DNA of 64,000 nt from contig NZ_CP102850.1 of the NCBI RefSeq assembly GCF_024734075.1, forward strand, positions 3,720,001 to 3,784,000, in the 5' to 3' direction. The translations under genes were made by a program, and so were the position numbers. The notes beneath the pieces are model-generated. The model worked only from the letters and a program-made list of their open reading frames with translations, did no database searches and was not told the DNA's origin. Positions within the stretch are counted from its first letter, which is position 1. Every line of letters begins with the position of its first letter. Below, piece after piece: positions 63,788 to 64,000 of this stretch. Origin of the DNA: Gordonia mangrovi. Lineage in GTDB: Bacteria > Actinomycetota > Actinomycetes > Mycobacteriales > Mycobacteriaceae.

Positions 63788-64000
63788 TCACTCGGCGCCG
63801 GAGTGGCGGCGCGACGCCGCGAGTTCGGACCGCGAGCGTAGGCCGAGCTTCGCGTAGATGCGGGTCAGGTGGTACTGGACGGTCTTGGGCGAGATGAACA
63901 GTTCCGCGGCCACCTCGCGGTTCGACAATCCACGGGCGACCAGGGTGGTCACTGCCTCCTCCTGCGGGGTCAACTCGACATCGCCGCGTTCGTTGCGGCT
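63788..64000 (-). CDS. C-terminal LuxR-type DNA-binding domain (5' end outside window)
   Basis: The frame is open to the window's end, so only the last 70 codons or so are seen. They form a complete LuxR/GerE helix-turn-helix: LTPQEEAVTTLVARGLSNRE, then VAAELFISPKTVQYHLTRIY and AKLGLRSRSEL. The missing part could be a receiver domain, as in NarL-type regulators, or an AAA ATPase, as in LAL/MalT-type regulators; the wording LTPQE-A-TLVARGLSNREVA is common in the latter. The 190-bp gap to the methyltransferase gene contains its promoter and nothing else I can support. Confidence 0.85.
   Translation of the reverse strand, partial: SRNERGDVELTPQEEAVTTLVARGLSNREVAAELFISPKTVQYHLTRIYAKLGLRSRSELAASRRHSGAE

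Overview
The window is high-GC DNA from a mycolate-containing actinomycete (order Mycobacteriales). It is most like Gordonia or a near relative. Pointers are a SepH-type septation protein, an EchA6-type acyl-CoA binder of the mycolic-acid system, an Eis-family acetyltransferase, a DosR/DosS hypoxia system, frequent GTG starts, and many stop/start overlaps of the ATGA or GTGA kind. I saw no tRNA, rRNA, CRISPR array, insertion sequence or phage gene. As far as I remember the Mycobacterium tuberculosis map, the backbone follows the order Rv0879c-Rv0884c, Rv0889c, Rv0896, Rv0905-Rv0910, with accessory blocks between these genes.

Layout. 1-9.6 kb: lipid and acyl-CoA metabolism (TetR plus acyl-CoA dehydrogenase, MMPL transporter, PAP2 phosphatase, a kinase/acyl-CoA dehydrogenase pair), an SRPBCC/DJ-1 operon and thiol peroxidase. 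9.7-11.8 kb: a TetR-controlled cupin/aldo-keto reductase operon with a readable promoter and two matching operators, ending in a large inverted repeat. 11.8-16.6 kb: core genes (DUF2530, NCS2 purine permease, MarR, Eis-like, SPOUT rRNA methyltransferase). 16.6-23.6 kb: a dormancy (DosR) island of three universal stress proteins, DosR, an Rv1733c-like membrane protein, a DosS/DosT-like haem sensor kinase and an Acg-type nitroreductase, with several sites resembling the DosR box. 23.7-27.2 kb: core again (DUF2537, unknown, SepH, SerC). 27.4-32.5 kb: TetR plus ABC drug exporter and a BCCT osmolyte transporter. 32.8-42.8 kb: two citrate synthases, PdxH, an MFS exporter, a 2OG oxygenase, an MpaB-like oxygenase, 5-oxoprolinase subunits B and C, a PfkB sugar kinase and an FKBP. 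42.8-50.4 kb: photolyase (probable ATT start), a NatAB-like ABC exporter, a flavin monooxygenase, EchA6 and an NCS1 permease. 50.5-56.3 kb: TetR, an MBL-fold hydrolase, the CtpE calcium ATPase, and the Rv0909/Rv0910 antitoxin and toxin homologues with a DNA-3-methyladenine glycosylase gene lying antiparallel between them. 56.3-58.1 kb: a membrane-anchored solute-binding/VWA protein. 58.1-62.5 kb: a LysR regulator divergent from pcaFDIJ, the lower beta-ketoadipate pathway. 62.5-64 kb: a methyltransferase and the end of a LuxR-type regulator.

The most interesting points are the dormancy island set into a conserved gene order, the DosR-like site in front of a membrane-protein gene that separates dosR from dosS, the glycosylase gene that overlaps both its antitoxin and toxin neighbours, and a three-copy 14-19 bp repeat at a convergent gene junction. 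Gene identities rest on reading translated sequences and remembered family features; no search was run.
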